Assembly: GCF_001580545.1 (NCBI RefSeq) | Contig: NZ_LRBG01000010.1 | Coordinates: forward strand, 87,647-151,646 | Direction: 5' to 3' | DNA length: 64,000 bases | Origin: Paraburkholderia monticola | GTDB lineage: Bacteria > Pseudomonadota > Gammaproteobacteria > Burkholderiales > Burkholderiaceae | Shown here: positions 45,688 to 56,192 of the stretch, one piece after another | Layout: every line of letters starts with the position of its first letter | Position numbering within the stretch: the stretch's first letter is position 1 | The notes under the pieces: generated by a model | Told to the model about the DNA's origin: nothing | The model's database searches: none | Seen by the model: only the letters and a program-made list of their open reading frames with translations | Position numbers and translations under genes: made by a program

Positions 45688-45718
45688 CGAAAGGAGGCGC
45701 ACACAGCGCCTCCTTTCG
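45688..45718 (+). terminator. Perfect 13-bp hairpin after dsbC
   Basis: CGAAAGGAGGCGC-ACACA-GCGCCTCCTTTCG. No U-run follows, so termination is uncertain. The left arm contains AAGGAGG and the right arm its complement, which equals the anti-Shine-Dalgarno sequence. Confidence 0.6.
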
Positions 45719-45770
45719 CATCGAGCCCGAACTTCTCCGCTCACTCCCCTGACACTCCCCAACGCCGCCG

Positions 45771-47561
45771 ATGAAGCCGATTCGCTACACCATCGTTCCG
45801 GGTAATCCCGCCGCCCACCTGTTCGAAGTCACCATGACCGTCGTCGATCCCGATCCGGCCGGCCAGCGTTTCATGCTGCCGGTGTGGATTCCGGGCAGCT
45901 ACATGGTGCGCGAGTTCGCACGCAACATCGTCACGCTGCGCGCGGTGAACGACGCGGGCCGCAAGGTGCGCGTCGAGAAGATCGACAAGCACACGTGGCA
46001 GGCTGCGACCGTCAAGGGCGCGCTGACGCTGCGCTACGAGGTGTATGCATGGGACATGTCGGTGCGTGCCGCGCATCTGGACGACACGATCGGCTTTTTC
46101 AACGGCACCAGCGTGTTTCTGTCGCCGCTCGGCCATGAAGACGCGCAGTGCGTGGTCGATATCCGCAAGCCCCAGGGCACCGCGTATCGCAACTGGCGCG
46201 TCGCGACCGCGCTGCCGGAAGCGCGCGGCACGAAGCGCTACGGCTTCGGCGAGTACCGCGCGCAGAACTACGACGAGTTGATCGATCATCCCGTCACGCT
46301 GGGTGAATTCGCGCTCGCGACGTTCAAGGCGCATGGCGTGCCGCACGACGTCGTGATCGGCGGTCGGGTGATCGGGCTCGACATGGAGCGGCTGTGTAAG
46401 GACCTGAAGCGGATCTGCGAGGCGCAGATCGCACTGTTCGAACCGAAGTCGAACCAGGCGCCGGTCGAGCGCTACGTGTTCATGACGCAGGCCGTCACCG
46501 ACGGCTACGGCGGCCTCGAGCATCGCGCGTCGACCGCGCTGATCTGCAATCGCACCGATCTGCCGGTGCAGGGCCGCGACACGATGAGCGAGGGCTACCG
46601 GACCTATCTCGGGCTGTGCAGCCACGAGTATTTCCACACGTGGAACGTGAAGCGCATCAAGCCGGCCGCCTTCGCGCCGTACGATCTCAGCGTCGAAAAC
46701 TACACGTCGCTGCTGTGGCTGTTCGAAGGCTTTACGTCGTATTACGACGACCTGATCCTCGTGCGCAGCGGCGTGATCTCGCCGGATGACTATTTCGGCC
46801 TGCTCGGCAAGGTGATCGGCGGCGTGCAACGCGGCAGCGGGCGTTTGAAGCAAAGCGTCGCCGAGAGTTCGTTCGATGCCTGGGTCAAGTACTACCGGCA
46901 GGACGAAAACGCGCCGAACGCGATCGTCAGCTATTACACGAAGGGCTCGCTGCTTGCGCTCGCGTTCGATCTGACGATCCGCGCGCAGACCGGCAACCGC
47001 AAATCGCTCGACGACGTAATGCGTCTGCTATGGAAGCGCTTCGGCCGTGACTTTTATCGCGGCAAGCCGGTCGGCGTCGACGAAAGCGAGATCGAGACGA
47101 TTTTCGCGGAAGCGACCGGCGCGCAACTGGCCGAGTTGTTCGCCGAAGGCGTGCGCGGCACGCGCGATCTGCCGCTCGACACGCTGCTCGCACCGTTCGG
47201 CGTGGCGCTCGCGGCGGATCTCGACAAGAACGGCAAGCCCTCGCTCGGCGTGCGACTGCGCGGCGGCGCGGATTGCGCGCTTGCCACCGTGCACGAGGGC
47301 AGCGCCGCGCAGAAGGCGGGCCTCTCCGCCGGCGACGTGCTGATCGCGCTCGATGGGCTGCGCGTGACGGGCGGGAATATCGATGCTCTGCTGTCGCGCT
47401 ATCAGCCGGGCGCCAACGTCGAGGTGCATGCGTTCCGCCGCGACGAACTGCGGGTCACGCAGGTGAAGCTCGACGGCCCCGAAGTGGCGCGCTACAAGCT
47501 CGCGGTCAGCGATAACCGTCCCGCCGCGCGCAAGGCCCGCGAGCGTTGGCTGGCGAGCTGA
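45771..47561 (+). CDS. M61-family metallopeptidase with PDZ domain
   Basis: 596 residues. The N-terminal beta domain opens IRYTIVPGNPAAHLFEVTMTV, typical of the glycyl-aminopeptidase family. The zinc motif HEYFHTWNVKRIKPAAF (HExxH) is near residue 284, with ENYTSLLWLFEGFTSYYDDLILVRSG providing the third ligand. The PDZ domain is at about 485-565 (ATVHEGSAAQKAGLSAGDVLIALDGLRV). It has no signal peptide, so it is probably cytoplasmic. Substrate specificity is not predictable. The gene is single, with a hairpin 20 bases past its stop. Confidence 0.9.
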   Translation: MKPIRYTIVPGNPAAHLFEVTMTVVDPDPAGQRFMLPVWIPGSYMVREFARNIVTLRAVNDAGRKVRVEKIDKHTWQAATVKGALTLRYEVYAWDMSVRAAHLDDTIGFFNGTSVFLSPLGHEDAQCVVDIRKPQGTAYRNWRVATALPEARGTKRYGFGEYRAQNYDELIDHPVTLGEFALATFKAHGVPHDVVIGGRVIGLDMERLCKDLKRICEAQIALFEPKSNQAPVERYVFMTQAVTDGYGGLEHRASTALICNRTDLPVQGRDTMSEGYRTYLGLCSHEYFHTWNVKRIKPAAFAPYDLSVENYTSLLWLFEGFTSYYDDLILVRSGVISPDDYFGLLGKVIGGVQRGSGRLKQSVAESSFDAWVKYYRQDENAPNAIVSYYTKGSLLALAFDLTIRAQTGNRKSLDDVMRLLWKRFGRDFYRGKPVGVDESEIETIFAEATGAQLAELFAEGVRGTRDLPLDTLLAPFGVALAADLDKNGKPSLGVRLRGGADCALATVHEGSAAQKAGLSAGDVLIALDGLRVTGGNIDALLSRYQPGANVEVHAFRRDELRVTQVKLDGPEVARYKLAVSDNRPAARKARERWLAS

Positions 47562-47580
47562 TCGGCGCGGTGGTGGGGGT

Positions 47581-47605
47581 GGTGGGCCGCACCGGGCGGC
47601 CCACC
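47581..47605 (+). terminator. GC-rich perfect hairpin after the M61 gene
   Basis: GGTGGGCCGC-ACCGG-GCGGCCCACC, 10-bp arms, no U-run. A termination or mRNA-protection role is possible. Confidence 0.5.
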
Positions 47606-47761
47606 GATCGTCGCCCGCTCCGTCGTCAATCGGCGGGCGAGGGTGGTGGATTGTTCTATCCATGCAACAATCCGTCGCCGCCGGACGGCTTTTTCGCCGG
47701 CCGGTAAATAAACACAATGGCTCCACTCGCGCAACACTGCGCGCCCCTACTGGAGTCAACC

Positions 47762-48358
47762 ATGACCACGATCCTGCAAATCAACTCGGCAGCCCGTTCG
47801 CAAGGCGCGAACTCGACGCTTCTCGTCAACGAGCTGACCGCAAAGCTGCAACAGTCGAATCCGGGCGCGCAAGTCGTCGTCCGCAACCTGCAAGCCGAGC
47901 CGCTGCCGCACCTCGACGATGACGTGCTCGGCGCGTTCTTCACGCCGGCCGAGCAGCGCACCCCGGAACAAGCCGCGATCGCCGCGCGCAGCGAAGCGCT
48001 GATCGCCGAGCTGCAAGCCGCCGACGTCATCGTGATCGGCGCGCCGATGTACAACTTCGGCATTTCGTCGCAACTGAAGACGTACTTCGACTTCATCGCG
48101 CGTGCGGGCATCACGTTCCAATACACCGCGAACGGCCCGGAAGGTCTCGTGAAGGGCAAGAAGGTTCATGTCGTGTCTGCGCGCGGCGGCAAGTATCTCG
48201 GTACGCCGAACGACAGCCAGACGCCGTACCTGAAGAGCTTCCTCGGCTTCCTCGGCATGACCGACGTGAACTTCATCTACGCCGAAGGCCTGAACATGGG
48301 CCCGGACGCCGCCAACGCCGCGCTGAGCTCGGCGCGCGAAGCGATCGCCGCGGTTTAA
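47762..48358 (+). CDS. azoR: FMN-dependent NADH-azoreductase
   Basis: 198 residues. [20 protein letters not shown] carries the FMN-phosphate loop, [25 protein letters not shown] the flavin ring site, and SARGGKY the second contact loop. AzoR (older name AcpD) reduces azo bonds and quinones in two-electron steps and protects against quinone stress. The ATG follows CTGGAG; 15 upstream in-frame codons are ignored. It is isolated and ends at a strong bidirectional terminator facing ung. Confidence 0.93.
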   Translation: MTTILQINSAARSQGANSTLLVNELTAKLQQSNPGAQVVVRNLQAEPLPHLDDDVLGAFFTPAEQRTPEQAAIAARSEALIAELQAADVIVIGAPMYNFGISSQLKTYFDFIARAGITFQYTANGPEGLVKGKKVHVVSARGGKYLGTPNDSQTPYLKSFLGFLGMTDVNFIYAEGLNMGPDAANAALSSAREAIAAV

Positions 48359-48412
48359 GCGGGTCGGTCGTGCTGCCTTGCGCCGCTTCGATGCGGCGCG
48401 AGCGGCGAAATG

Positions 48413-48450
48413 AAAAAACGCCACGGACGGGTTCGCCCTCCGTGGCGTTT
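48413..48450. terminator. Bidirectional terminator between azoR and ung
   Basis: AACGCCACGGA and TCCGTGGCGTT arms enclose GGG-TTCG-CCC, an extra-stable UUCG loop, with an A-run on the left and TTTT on the right. Confidence 0.92.
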
Positions 48451-48485
48451 TCGCTTCGTATCTCAATCTTCCGACGACTGCGTCC

Positions 48486-49307
48486 TTACGCAAGCATTTG
48501 CGCCTCGTCGGGCAGACGCCAGTCGATCGGTTCGCGGCCGTGCTGCTCCAGATACTCGTTCGCCTTGGCGAAATGCCCGCAGCCGAGAAAGCCGCGATGC
48601 GCGGACAGCGGCGATGGATGCGGCGCCTCCAGCACGTAGTGCGACTTGCCGCCGAGCAGCGAGCGCTTCGCTTGCGCATGCGCGCCCCACAGCATGAAGA
48701 CGAGGTTCTGATGCCGCGTCGCGAGTTCGTGGATCAGCGTGTCCGTGCATTTTTCCCAGCCCCGTTTCGCGTGGCTCGCGGCGCTGTCGCGCTCGACGGT
48801 CAGCACGGTGTTCAGCAGCAACACGCCCTGTTTGGCCCAGCTGTCGAGACAGCCGTGCTGCGGCGTTTCGTGACCGAGACTCGCGGCGATTTCCTTGAAG
48901 ATGTTGCGCAGCGACGGCGGCGGCCGCACGTGCGGCGCGACTGAAAACGCGAGACCGTGCGCTTGTGGCGTGCCGCGGTCTTCACCGTGATACGGGTCCT
49001 GACCGAGGATCACGACTTTCACTTCGTCGGGGCTCGTCAGGCGCAGTGCGCGAAACACGTCGGCCGGATAGATGGTCTTGCCGGCGGCACGCTCGCCGTC
49101 GACGAAACGGCACAGCGGCGCGTAGGTGTCGCTGTCGATGAATGATTTGAGGTGCGCACGCCATGCCGCGGGCAGCGCGGCGAACTGGGCTTCGAGCGTG
49201 GGCAGCGCGGCGGCCGTATCGGTCGGGGCTTGAGTGGCGACTGGCGCGGCATCGTCGAACAGCGATGCCTGCGGCGAACTGGAGCGGGTACGGGAAGCGG
49301 AGGTCAT
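48486..49307 (-). CDS. ung: Uracil-DNA glycosylase
   Basis: 273 residues. The water-activating motif [13 protein letters not shown] is at about 99-111 and the DNA-minor-groove [17 protein letters not shown] near 222-238. [25 protein letters not shown] precedes the active site as in family 1 enzymes. It removes uracil from DNA. An N-terminal Ser/Ala/Thr-rich tail of about 40 residues (with [10 protein letters not shown], which resembles a beta-clamp binding peptide) may tether it to the replication clamp. The start is MTSASRT; an upstream ATG seven codons earlier is less likely. Confidence 0.94.
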   Translation of the reverse strand: MTSASRTRSSSPQASLFDDAAPVATQAPTDTAAALPTLEAQFAALPAAWRAHLKSFIDSDTYAPLCRFVDGERAAGKTIYPADVFRALRLTSPDEVKVVILGQDPYHGEDRGTPQAHGLAFSVAPHVRPPPSLRNIFKEIAASLGHETPQHGCLDSWAKQGVLLLNTVLTVERDSAASHAKRGWEKCTDTLIHELATRHQNLVFMLWGAHAQAKRSLLGGKSHYVLEAPHPSPLSAHRGFLGCGHFAKANEYLEQHGREPIDWRLPDEAQMLA

Positions 49308-49397
49308 GGCGGGGAAGTGTCGCAGCAAACGTCGGCTAGCTCAAGCTGTGGCGAGCGGATGAGGCGCTGCCGCGACCGACCTGCGCCCAACCCGCAC

Positions 49398-50024
49398 TCA
49401 ACCCGCGCGCAATCGATACCCGCGCTGCGCCTTGCTGATGTCATCCGGCGCGAGGCCGGCAATCCGTTTGCCGAGTTCGGCGGCCAGCGTATGAAGCGCC
49501 GCTTCGTCGCCCGATTTCAGTTCGAGCTCGATCTCCGAGATCGGCGCGCGGCGCGCTTCGCTGTCGACTTCGGCAAGCACGTCGCCCTGATCGATCGCGG
49601 CCTCGACCTGCGCGCCGTCGGTGTCGAGCTGCCATAGCGTGCGGGTGAAATTCGTGCGGAACAGCTCGACCAGGGACGGTGCCGCCTGCTTCAAAGCGTC
49701 CGCGGCGGCGGGTTCATCGCAAGCGCTCAGCAACGCGTCGATTTCGAGCTTCGGGCCCGCGACCGGCATTTCCCATTCGTGCCGGCTATGCAAACCATTC
49801 TTCGCGGTACCGACCGTCTTGAAGGTCTGCAGCCAGCCGTCCGGTGTCTGCCGCAGACGCAGCGCGCTCTTCGACGACGCCAGCGTCAGCTGTGGCGTAT
49901 CGAAGTAAATGTTCACGAGCTTGATCGGATGTCCTTCAATGCCGGCGCGCGCGGCGAACCATCGCGTCGCGGCCTGCACCTGCGAAGCGGGCAGCGCCAG
50001 CTTGATTTCGCGTTCCATGCTCAT
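49398..50024 (-). CDS. CYTH-domain triphosphate tunnel metalloenzyme
   Basis: 208 residues. The N-terminal EREIKL matches the ExExK signature of the tunnel fold; KLVNIYFDTPQLTLASSKSALRLRQ and EIELELKSGDEAALHTLAAELGKRI supply the charged tunnel strands. Family members are inorganic triphosphatases, adenylate cyclases or thiamine triphosphatases. The inorganic triphosphatase role is the likeliest but not proven. The start is ATG 50024 after AAGGAC. It lies downstream of trpC on the same strand. Confidence 0.87.
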   Translation of the reverse strand: MSMEREIKLALPASQVQAATRWFAARAGIEGHPIKLVNIYFDTPQLTLASSKSALRLRQTPDGWLQTFKTVGTAKNGLHSRHEWEMPVAGPKLEIDALLSACDEPAAADALKQAAPSLVELFRTNFTRTLWQLDTDGAQVEAAIDQGDVLAEVDSEARRAPISEIELELKSGDEAALHTLAAELGKRIAGLAPDDISKAQRGYRLRAG

Positions 50025-50085
50025 GATGCGTGTCCTTGTTGCGGGTGTCTGTCTGGGCCGATTCGTTGATACGTCGATGCGGCGC

Positions 50086-50871
50086 TCAGAAAAACATTCG
50101 CGCAAGTTCCACACCCGGCTCGTCCGCGCGCATGAACGCCTCGCCGACGAGGAACGTATGCACGTTGCGCGCGCGCATGCGATCGACGTCGTCGCGCGAC
50201 AGGATGCCCGATTCGGTCACGACGATCCGATCGTCGGGAATCGCGTCGAGCATGCCGAGCGTCGTCTCGAGCGAGGTTTCGAACGTGCGCAGATTGCGGT
50301 TATTGATGCCGATCAGCGGCGTTTTCAGCGTCAGCGCTTCCTGCAGTTCTTTGCCGTCGTGCACTTCGACGAGCACCGCGAGACCGAGCGACTGCGCGAG
50401 CGCTTCGAGGTCCTGCATCTCCGAGGTTTCGAGCGCCGCGGCGATCAGCAGGATCGCGTCGGCGCCCATCGCGCGTGCTTCGACGATCTGATACGGATCG
50501 ACGATGAAGTCCTTGCGCAGCACCGGCAACTGGCAGGCGGCGCGCGCTTGCTGCAGGTACGCGACGCTACCCTGGAAAAACTGCACGTCGGTCAGCACGG
50601 ACAGACACGCCGCGCCGTGCTTCTCGTACGAGCGCGCGATGTCGGCCGGCACGAACTGTTCGCGCAGCACGCCCTTCGACGGGCTCGCCTTCTTCACTTC
50701 GGAGATCACCGCGGCGAGACCCGCCGCATGCTTGGCGCGCAGTGCGCCGACGAAGTCGCGCAGGTCGCGCGAGGACGCTTCGAGCCGCAGTTCTTCGAGC
50801 GGCACGCTTTGTTCGGCCGCCCGGACTTCTTCGCGTTTGACCGCGATGATGCGGTCGAGGATGTCGCTCAT
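50086..50871 (-). CDS. trpC: Indole-3-glycerol-phosphate synthase
   Basis: 261 residues, a TIM barrel. Active-site elements are [15 protein letters not shown] (catalytic Lys), [30 protein letters not shown] and [18 protein letters not shown], with [12 protein letters not shown] near the phosphate site. It converts carboxyphenylamino-deoxyribulose phosphate to indole-glycerol phosphate. It is a monofunctional TrpC (no TrpF fusion). It follows trpD by 18 bases in the trpE-trpG-trpD-trpC cluster. trpF and trpBA are not in the window. Confidence 0.95.
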   Translation of the reverse strand: MSDILDRIIAVKREEVRAAEQSVPLEELRLEASSRDLRDFVGALRAKHAAGLAAVISEVKKASPSKGVLREQFVPADIARSYEKHGAACLSVLTDVQFFQGSVAYLQQARAACQLPVLRKDFIVDPYQIVEARAMGADAILLIAAALETSEMQDLEALAQSLGLAVLVEVHDGKELQEALTLKTPLIGINNRNLRTFETSLETTLGMLDAIPDDRIVVTESGILSRDDVDRMRARNVHTFLVGEAFMRADEPGVELARMFF

Positions 50872-50889
50872 AAATGTCTCGCTACGTGA

Positions 50890-51921
50890 TTACTGCTTGA
50901 ATTGCTGGGTGAAGCGCACCAGTTCGTCGACCTTCGCGCGCGCCTTGCCGCTCGCGATCGCTTCGCGCGCGAGTTCGATGCCGTCCGCGATCGTAGCCGC
51001 GACGTTCGCCGAATAGAGCGCCGTGCCGGCGTTCAGCGTGACGATTTCGCGCGCGACGCCGGGCTTGTTGTCGAGCGCGTCGAGCAGCATGACCTTGGAC
51101 TCGCCCGCATCGGCGACCTTCAGCGTGCGGTTCGACACCATCTGCATGCCGAAGTCTTCCGGGTGGATCTCGTACTCGCGGATCTCGCCATTGCGCAACT
51201 CGCCGACCAGCGTGGCGCCGCCAAGCGACACCTCGTCCATGCCGTCCATACCGTAGACGACGAGCACGTGCTTCGCGCCGAGACGCTGCATCACGCGCAC
51301 CTGAATGCCAACGAGGTCGGGGTGGAACACGCCCATCAGCTGATTCGGCGCGCCGGCCGGATTGGTGAGCGGGCCGAGGATGTTGAAGATCGTGCGTATG
51401 CCGAGCTCGCGGCGGACCGCCGCGACGTTTTTCATGGCCGGATGATGGTTCGGCGCGAACATGAAGCCCATGCCCGTCTCCGCGATCGATGCCGCGACCT
51501 GCTCCGGTTGCAGATCGATGTTGACGCCGAGCGCTTCGAGCACGTCGGCGCTGCCCGACTTGCTCGATACGCCGCGATTGCCGTGCTTTGCGACCTTCGC
51601 GCCGGCCGCGGCCGACACGAACATCGTCGCGGTGGAAATATTGAACGTGTGGGCACCGTCGCCGCCGGTGCCGACGATATCGACGAAGTTCGAGTTGTCC
51701 TGCACCTCGACGTGCCGGGCAAATTCACGCATCACCGTGGCGGCCGCGGTGATTTCGCCGATGGTCTCTTTTTTGACGCGCAGGCCGGTGATGATTGCCG
51801 CCGACATCACGGGCGAGAGTTCGCCGCGCATGATGAGGCGCATCAGATGCAGCATTTCGTCGTGGAAAATCTCGCGGTGCTCGATGGTCCGCTGCAACGC
51901 TTCCTGGGGCGTAATGGACAT
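50890..51921 (-). CDS. trpD: Anthranilate phosphoribosyltransferase
   Basis: 343 residues from [18 protein letters not shown] after GGGAGACGAG. The PRPP-binding [49 protein letters not shown] is complete, and [32 protein letters not shown] lines the anthranilate channel. It joins anthranilate and PRPP. It is separate from the amidotransferase (no TrpGD fusion). Located between trpG and trpC. Confidence 0.95.
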   Translation of the reverse strand: MSITPQEALQRTIEHREIFHDEMLHLMRLIMRGELSPVMSAAIITGLRVKKETIGEITAAATVMREFARHVEVQDNSNFVDIVGTGGDGAHTFNISTATMFVSAAAGAKVAKHGNRGVSSKSGSADVLEALGVNIDLQPEQVAASIAETGMGFMFAPNHHPAMKNVAAVRRELGIRTIFNILGPLTNPAGAPNQLMGVFHPDLVGIQVRVMQRLGAKHVLVVYGMDGMDEVSLGGATLVGELRNGEIREYEIHPEDFGMQMVSNRTLKVADAGESKVMLLDALDNKPGVAREIVTLNAGTALYSANVAATIADGIELAREAIASGKARAKVDELVRFTQQFKQ

Positions 51922-51940
51922 GGTCTCGTCTCCCTTGTTG

Positions 51941-52558
<618 letters not shown>

Positions 52559-52571
52559 GGTGTGTCTCCGG

Positions 52572-54065
52572 TCAGAAGTCGCTATCGAGGCCGTCCTGGA
52601 CCTGCTCGGCCGCGCGCATCACCGCGCGTGCCTTGTTCTCGGTCTCTTGCCATTCGGATTCCGGCACCGAATCGGCGACCACGCCCGCGGCCGCCTGCAC
52701 ATACAGATTGCCGTTCGCGATCACGCCGGTGCGGATCGTGATGGCGAGATCCATCTCGCCGGTGAACGACAGATACCCGACCGCCCCGCCGTAGAGGCCA
52801 CGCTTGACGGGCTCGAGCTCGTCGATCAGCTCCATCGCGCGGACCTTCGGCGCGCCCGACAGCGTGCCGGCCGGAAAGGTGGCGCGCAGCACGTCGAAAT
52901 TGGTCATCTCGGGCTTCAGCTTGCCTTCGACCGAGCTGACGATGTGCTGCACGTGCGAGTACTTCTCGATCACCATCTTGTCGGTCACGACGACCGAGCC
53001 GATCTGCGCGATGCGGCCGACGTCGTTGCGCGCGAGGTCGATCAGCATCACGTGCTCGGCGATTTCCTTCGGGTCGTTCAGCAGCTCGGTCGCGAGCGCG
53101 GCGTCGCGCTCGGGCGTGTTGCCGCGCGGCCGCGTGCCGGCGAGCGGGCGGATCGTGACGAGGCGGTCCTCGCCGCGCTTTTCCTGGCGCACCAGAATTT
53201 CCGGCGATGCGCCGACCACATGGAAGTCGCCGAAGTTGTAGTAGTACATGTACGGCGACGGATTCAGCGAGCGCAGCGCGCGATACAACGACAGCGGATT
53301 GTCGCGGTACGGCTTGGTCAGGCGCTGGCCGACCTGCACCTGCATCAGCTCGCCGGCGGCGATGTATTCCTTCGCCTTGCGCACGGCGGCCAGATAATCG
53401 TCTTTGGCGAATTCGCGGTAGATCTCGGTGCGCACGCTGGACGACACGACGGGCGGCTCGACGGTGACGCGCAGACGCTGGCGTAGTTCGCGCAGACGTT
53501 GCTTCGCTTTCGTATACGCCTCGGCCTGGGTCGGGTCCGCGTAGACCACCAGATAGAGCTTGCCCGCGAGGTTGTCGATCACGGCGACTTCCTCGGTCAG
53601 CAGCAGCTGGATGTCGGGCAGGTTCAGATCGTCTTTCGGCGCGCTGTGCGCGAGCTTCTTCTCGATGTAGCGCACCGCGTCATAGCCGAAGTAGCCGGCG
53701 AGACCGCCCGTGAAGCGCGGCAGCCCCGGGCGTTGCGCGACCTTGAAGCGCGCCTGGAACTGCTGGATGAATGCGAGCGGATCGCCGTCGTGCGTTTCGA
53801 CGACCTTGCCGTCGCGCACCACTTCCGACACGCTGTTGCGCGTGCGCACGAGCGTGCGCGCCGGCAGGCCGATGAACGAATAACGCCCGAAGCGTTCGCC
53901 GCCCACCACCGACTCCAGCAGGAACGAGTTCGCGCCGTTGCGCTCGGTCTGCGCGAGCTTCAGGTACAGCGAAAGCGGCGTTTCGAGGTCGGCGAGCGCT
54001 TCGGCGATCAGCGGGATGCGATTGAAACCCTCGTTGGCGAGGGATTGGAATTCGAGTTCGGTCAT
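52572..54065 (-). CDS. trpE: Anthranilate synthase component I
   Basis: 497 residues from [24 protein letters not shown]. The N-terminal feedback-site region ([25 protein letters not shown], with the conserved LLES) and the chorismate-binding core ([68 protein letters not shown]) are intact. It makes anthranilate from chorismate with TrpG. Tryptophan feedback is expected from the LLES element. Upstream, on the minus strand, is a Trp-rich leader ORF with a terminator-like hairpin, so transcription attenuation is likely. An in-frame extension of 15 codons is not supported. Confidence 0.95.
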   Translation of the reverse strand: MTELEFQSLANEGFNRIPLIAEALADLETPLSLYLKLAQTERNGANSFLLESVVGGERFGRYSFIGLPARTLVRTRNSVSEVVRDGKVVETHDGDPLAFIQQFQARFKVAQRPGLPRFTGGLAGYFGYDAVRYIEKKLAHSAPKDDLNLPDIQLLLTEEVAVIDNLAGKLYLVVYADPTQAEAYTKAKQRLRELRQRLRVTVEPPVVSSSVRTEIYREFAKDDYLAAVRKAKEYIAAGELMQVQVGQRLTKPYRDNPLSLYRALRSLNPSPYMYYYNFGDFHVVGASPEILVRQEKRGEDRLVTIRPLAGTRPRGNTPERDAALATELLNDPKEIAEHVMLIDLARNDVGRIAQIGSVVVTDKMVIEKYSHVQHIVSSVEGKLKPEMTNFDVLRATFPAGTLSGAPKVRAMELIDELEPVKRGLYGGAVGYLSFTGEMDLAITIRTGVIANGNLYVQAAAGVVADSVPESEWQETENKARAVMRAAEQVQDGLDSDF

Positions 54066-54307
54066 GTTCCGATCCTGTACGGTGGTCCGGCGGCTGCAAG
54101 CGTCGGGCAAAGCGGGGCTAGGCGCCTCCGGTCAGGGCGTGGGTCGACGTTTTCGACACAATGATACCGACCGGCGCGGGTCTTCCATCGGCGCGTGCGA
54201 GCGGTGCGGGTGTGCAGCGGTACTTTGCGGGTACGCGCAGGCCCAATCAGCCGATGCAGCAGCGCAAAAAACAGAACGATGGAAAAAGCGCGTAAGCGCA
54301 GCGAAGT

Positions 54308-54337
54308 AAAAAACGGTTGCCGAAGACGATCTTCAGC
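54308..54337 (-). terminator. Putative trp attenuator terminator hairpin
   Basis: On the minus strand, GCTGAAGA-TCG-TCTTCGGC (8 bp with one G-T pair, 54319-54337), then AACCG and TTTTTT (54308-54313). It begins about 15 bases after the leader-peptide stop. A second short hairpin, GCGC-TTAC-GCGC with TTTTT, lies further downstream near 54281-54299. Confidence 0.65.
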
Positions 54338-54352
54338 GTACCTCAGGTGAGG

Positions 54353-54427
54353 TTAGCGCGACCAGCGACGCCAGGGCCAGGCTCCCCGGTCGATGCTAAT
54401 CAGACTCCGTTTTTTATTCAGAAACAT
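54353..54427 (-). CDS. trpL: Putative trp leader peptide (24 residues, three Trp)
   Basis: The minus-strand frame ATG 54427 to TAA 54353 encodes MFLNKKRSLISI...WPWRRWSR. The three tryptophans (residues 17, 19 and 22) fall within the last eight codons, just before a hairpin-plus-U6 and then trpE. This is the plan of a ribosome-mediated attenuator: stalling at Trp codons when charged tRNA-Trp is scarce would prevent the terminator. It starts 15 bases after the gph stop and in the same frame, with no Shine-Dalgarno of its own; initiation may be by termination-reinitiation from gph, or from an internal promoter. Function is inferred. Confidence 0.65.
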   Translation of the reverse strand: MFLNKKRSLISIDRGAWPWRRWSR

Positions 54428-54442
54428 GAGGATGAAGGACTG

Positions 54443-55159
54443 TTAAGTCGTGGATTGATGCGCCGCGATCGCCCTGGCGGCGTCGAGCAGCGAGGCAACT
54501 ATACCATCGGATTTTATCGTTTGTATAGCTTGGCCGTGGTTGTAGCCGTAGGGCACGGTGAGCGTGGCCATGCCGGCCGCGCGGCCCGCCAGCGCGTCGT
54601 TTTCCGAGTCGCCGATCGCGACCGTGGCGCGCGGCTCGACGCCGAGTTGCGCTGCGGCGGTCAGCATCGGCAGCGGGTCGGGCTTCTTTTTCGCGAGACT
54701 GTCACCGCCGAGCACGACGCCGAAATACTGCGCGAGTCCATACTGCTGCAGCAGCTCGAGCGCGAAGCGGTGCGGCTTGTTGGTCACGCAGGCGAGCTTC
54801 AGCCCCGCGTCGCGCAGCGCGCGCAGGCCGGCTTCGACGTCGGGATAAAGCCGCGTATGCACGCCGTTGATCTTCGCGTACTCGGCCTGATAGATCGCGA
54901 GCGCTTCGTCGAAGCGCGCTTGCGCATGCGTGGCTTCGAAGCGCGGCGCGAGCACGCTGCGGATCAGATGCTCCGAACCCTTGCCGACATAGCCGACCAC
55001 TTCCTCGCGCGTCGTTTCTTCAGCATCGAGCTGCGCGAGCATGCCGTTCAGGCCGGCGGTGAAGTCGTCGGCGGTGTCGATCATCGTGCCGTCCAGATCG
55101 ATGATCGCCGCTTCGAGGCGCGGGCCGGTGAAGGTCGGGGCGGGGTACGGAGCAGTCAT
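54443..55159 (-). CDS. gph: Phosphoglycolate phosphatase
   Basis: 238 residues of the HAD superfamily. Motif I is AAIIDLDGTMIDTADDF (DxD), motif II is ACVTNKPH, motif III KKKPDPLPM and motif IV ATVAIGDSENDALAGRAAG. It dephosphorylates 2-phosphoglycolate arising from DNA repair and metabolism. It follows rpe after 7 bases and precedes the trp leader, the rpe-gph-trpE order known in Burkholderia-Pseudomonas relatives. The last ~60 bases contain AT-rich DNA (TATAGT on the minus strand, 54498-54503), which could be an internal promoter for trpE. Confidence 0.93.
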   Translation of the reverse strand: MTAPYPAPTFTGPRLEAAIIDLDGTMIDTADDFTAGLNGMLAQLDAEETTREEVVGYVGKGSEHLIRSVLAPRFEATHAQARFDEALAIYQAEYAKINGVHTRLYPDVEAGLRALRDAGLKLACVTNKPHRFALELLQQYGLAQYFGVVLGGDSLAKKKPDPLPMLTAAAQLGVEPRATVAIGDSENDALAGRAAGMATLTVPYGYNHGQAIQTIKSDGIVASLLDAARAIAAHQSTT

Positions 55160-55166
55160 CGTCGGA

Positions 55167-55850
55167 TCAGCGCGGGACGGTGGCCAGAGCGGCGCGCATC
55201 TTGTCGATCACGACCTTGTGATCGGGCTGGCCGAAGATCGCCGAGCCGGCCACGAACGTGTCCGCGCCAGCCGCCGCGATTTCCGCGATGTTGTCGACCT
55301 TCACGCCGCCGTCCACTTCGAGATGGATGTCGCGGCCGGTGCGCTCGTTGTACGCGTCGATGCGCTTGCGTGCTTCGCGCAGCTTGTTGAGCGCCTCGGG
55401 GATGAACGACTGGCCGCCGAAGCCCGGGTTCACCGACATGATCAGCACGAGGTCGACCTTGTCCATCACGTGATCGAGGTAGTTCAGCGACGTCGCCGGG
55501 TTGAACACGAGGCCGGCCTTGCAGCCGTGGTCGCGGATCAGCGACAGCGTGCGGTCGATGTGATCCGACGCCTCTGGATGAAAGCTGATCACGTTCGCGC
55601 CGGCTTTCGCGAAGTCCGGCACGATGCGGTCGACGGGACGCACCATCAGGTGCACGTCGATCGGCACGTCCACGTGGGGGCGGATCGCTTCGCAAACGAG
55701 CGGGCCGATGGTCAGGTTCGGCACGTAGTGGTTGTCCATCACGTCGAAGTGGATCCAGTCGGCGCCGGCGGCGACGACGTTGCGGACCTCTTCGCCCAGA
55801 CGGGCGAAATCGGCGGAGAGAATGCTGGGGGCGATGCGAAATTGCGTCAT
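55167..55850 (-). CDS. rpe: Ribulose-phosphate 3-epimerase
   Basis: 227 residues, TIM barrel. Motifs are [17 protein letters not shown] (conserved Ser and Asp), [19 protein letters not shown] (metal ligands His and Asp), [25 protein letters not shown], and [11 protein letters not shown] (Asp proton acceptor). It interconverts ribulose-5-phosphate and xylulose-5-phosphate. The start is [11 protein letters not shown]; the 11 upstream codons are not supported. It precedes gph with a 7-base gap and probably starts the transcript that may extend into trp genes. Confidence 0.95.
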   Translation of the reverse strand: MTQFRIAPSILSADFARLGEEVRNVVAAGADWIHFDVMDNHYVPNLTIGPLVCEAIRPHVDVPIDVHLMVRPVDRIVPDFAKAGANVISFHPEASDHIDRTLSLIRDHGCKAGLVFNPATSLNYLDHVMDKVDLVLIMSVNPGFGGQSFIPEALNKLREARKRIDAYNERTGRDIHLEVDGGVKVDNIAEIAAAGADTFVAGSAIFGQPDHKVVIDKMRAALATVPR

Positions 55851-56192
55851 GACAGGGGGCCGATGCAAGCGGGAAAGCGCCATTTTACCGTCTTTGCGCG
55901 TGTTGACCGGGGTGTCGGAGGCGGCTGGCGTGGCGCAATCGCGCGATCGAATGGCGCAAACAGCCAGCGCGAGAAATGGCGGGGACGAGCGGTATATAGA
56001 AGCGTTGCGGCAAAGTAGACATGTCCCAATGTCTTAGACTGTCCTGGCCAAAAGGGTTGTCTGGTTGCGGCCATGCCGCGCATCAAGCAGAATGCCACTC
56101 CATGAGCGCCGCATCGCCGCTGCACCCGCAGACCATTGGCGTTCGGGCCTTCCACGATTTTTCCCAGCCCGTTTGATCAGATCGGAATCAGG
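55851..56192. other. Divergent intergenic region between rpe and apaG
   Basis: 342 bases without a convincing gene. It should contain the promoters of both genes. No operator or RNA fold was picked out. Confidence 0.5.
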
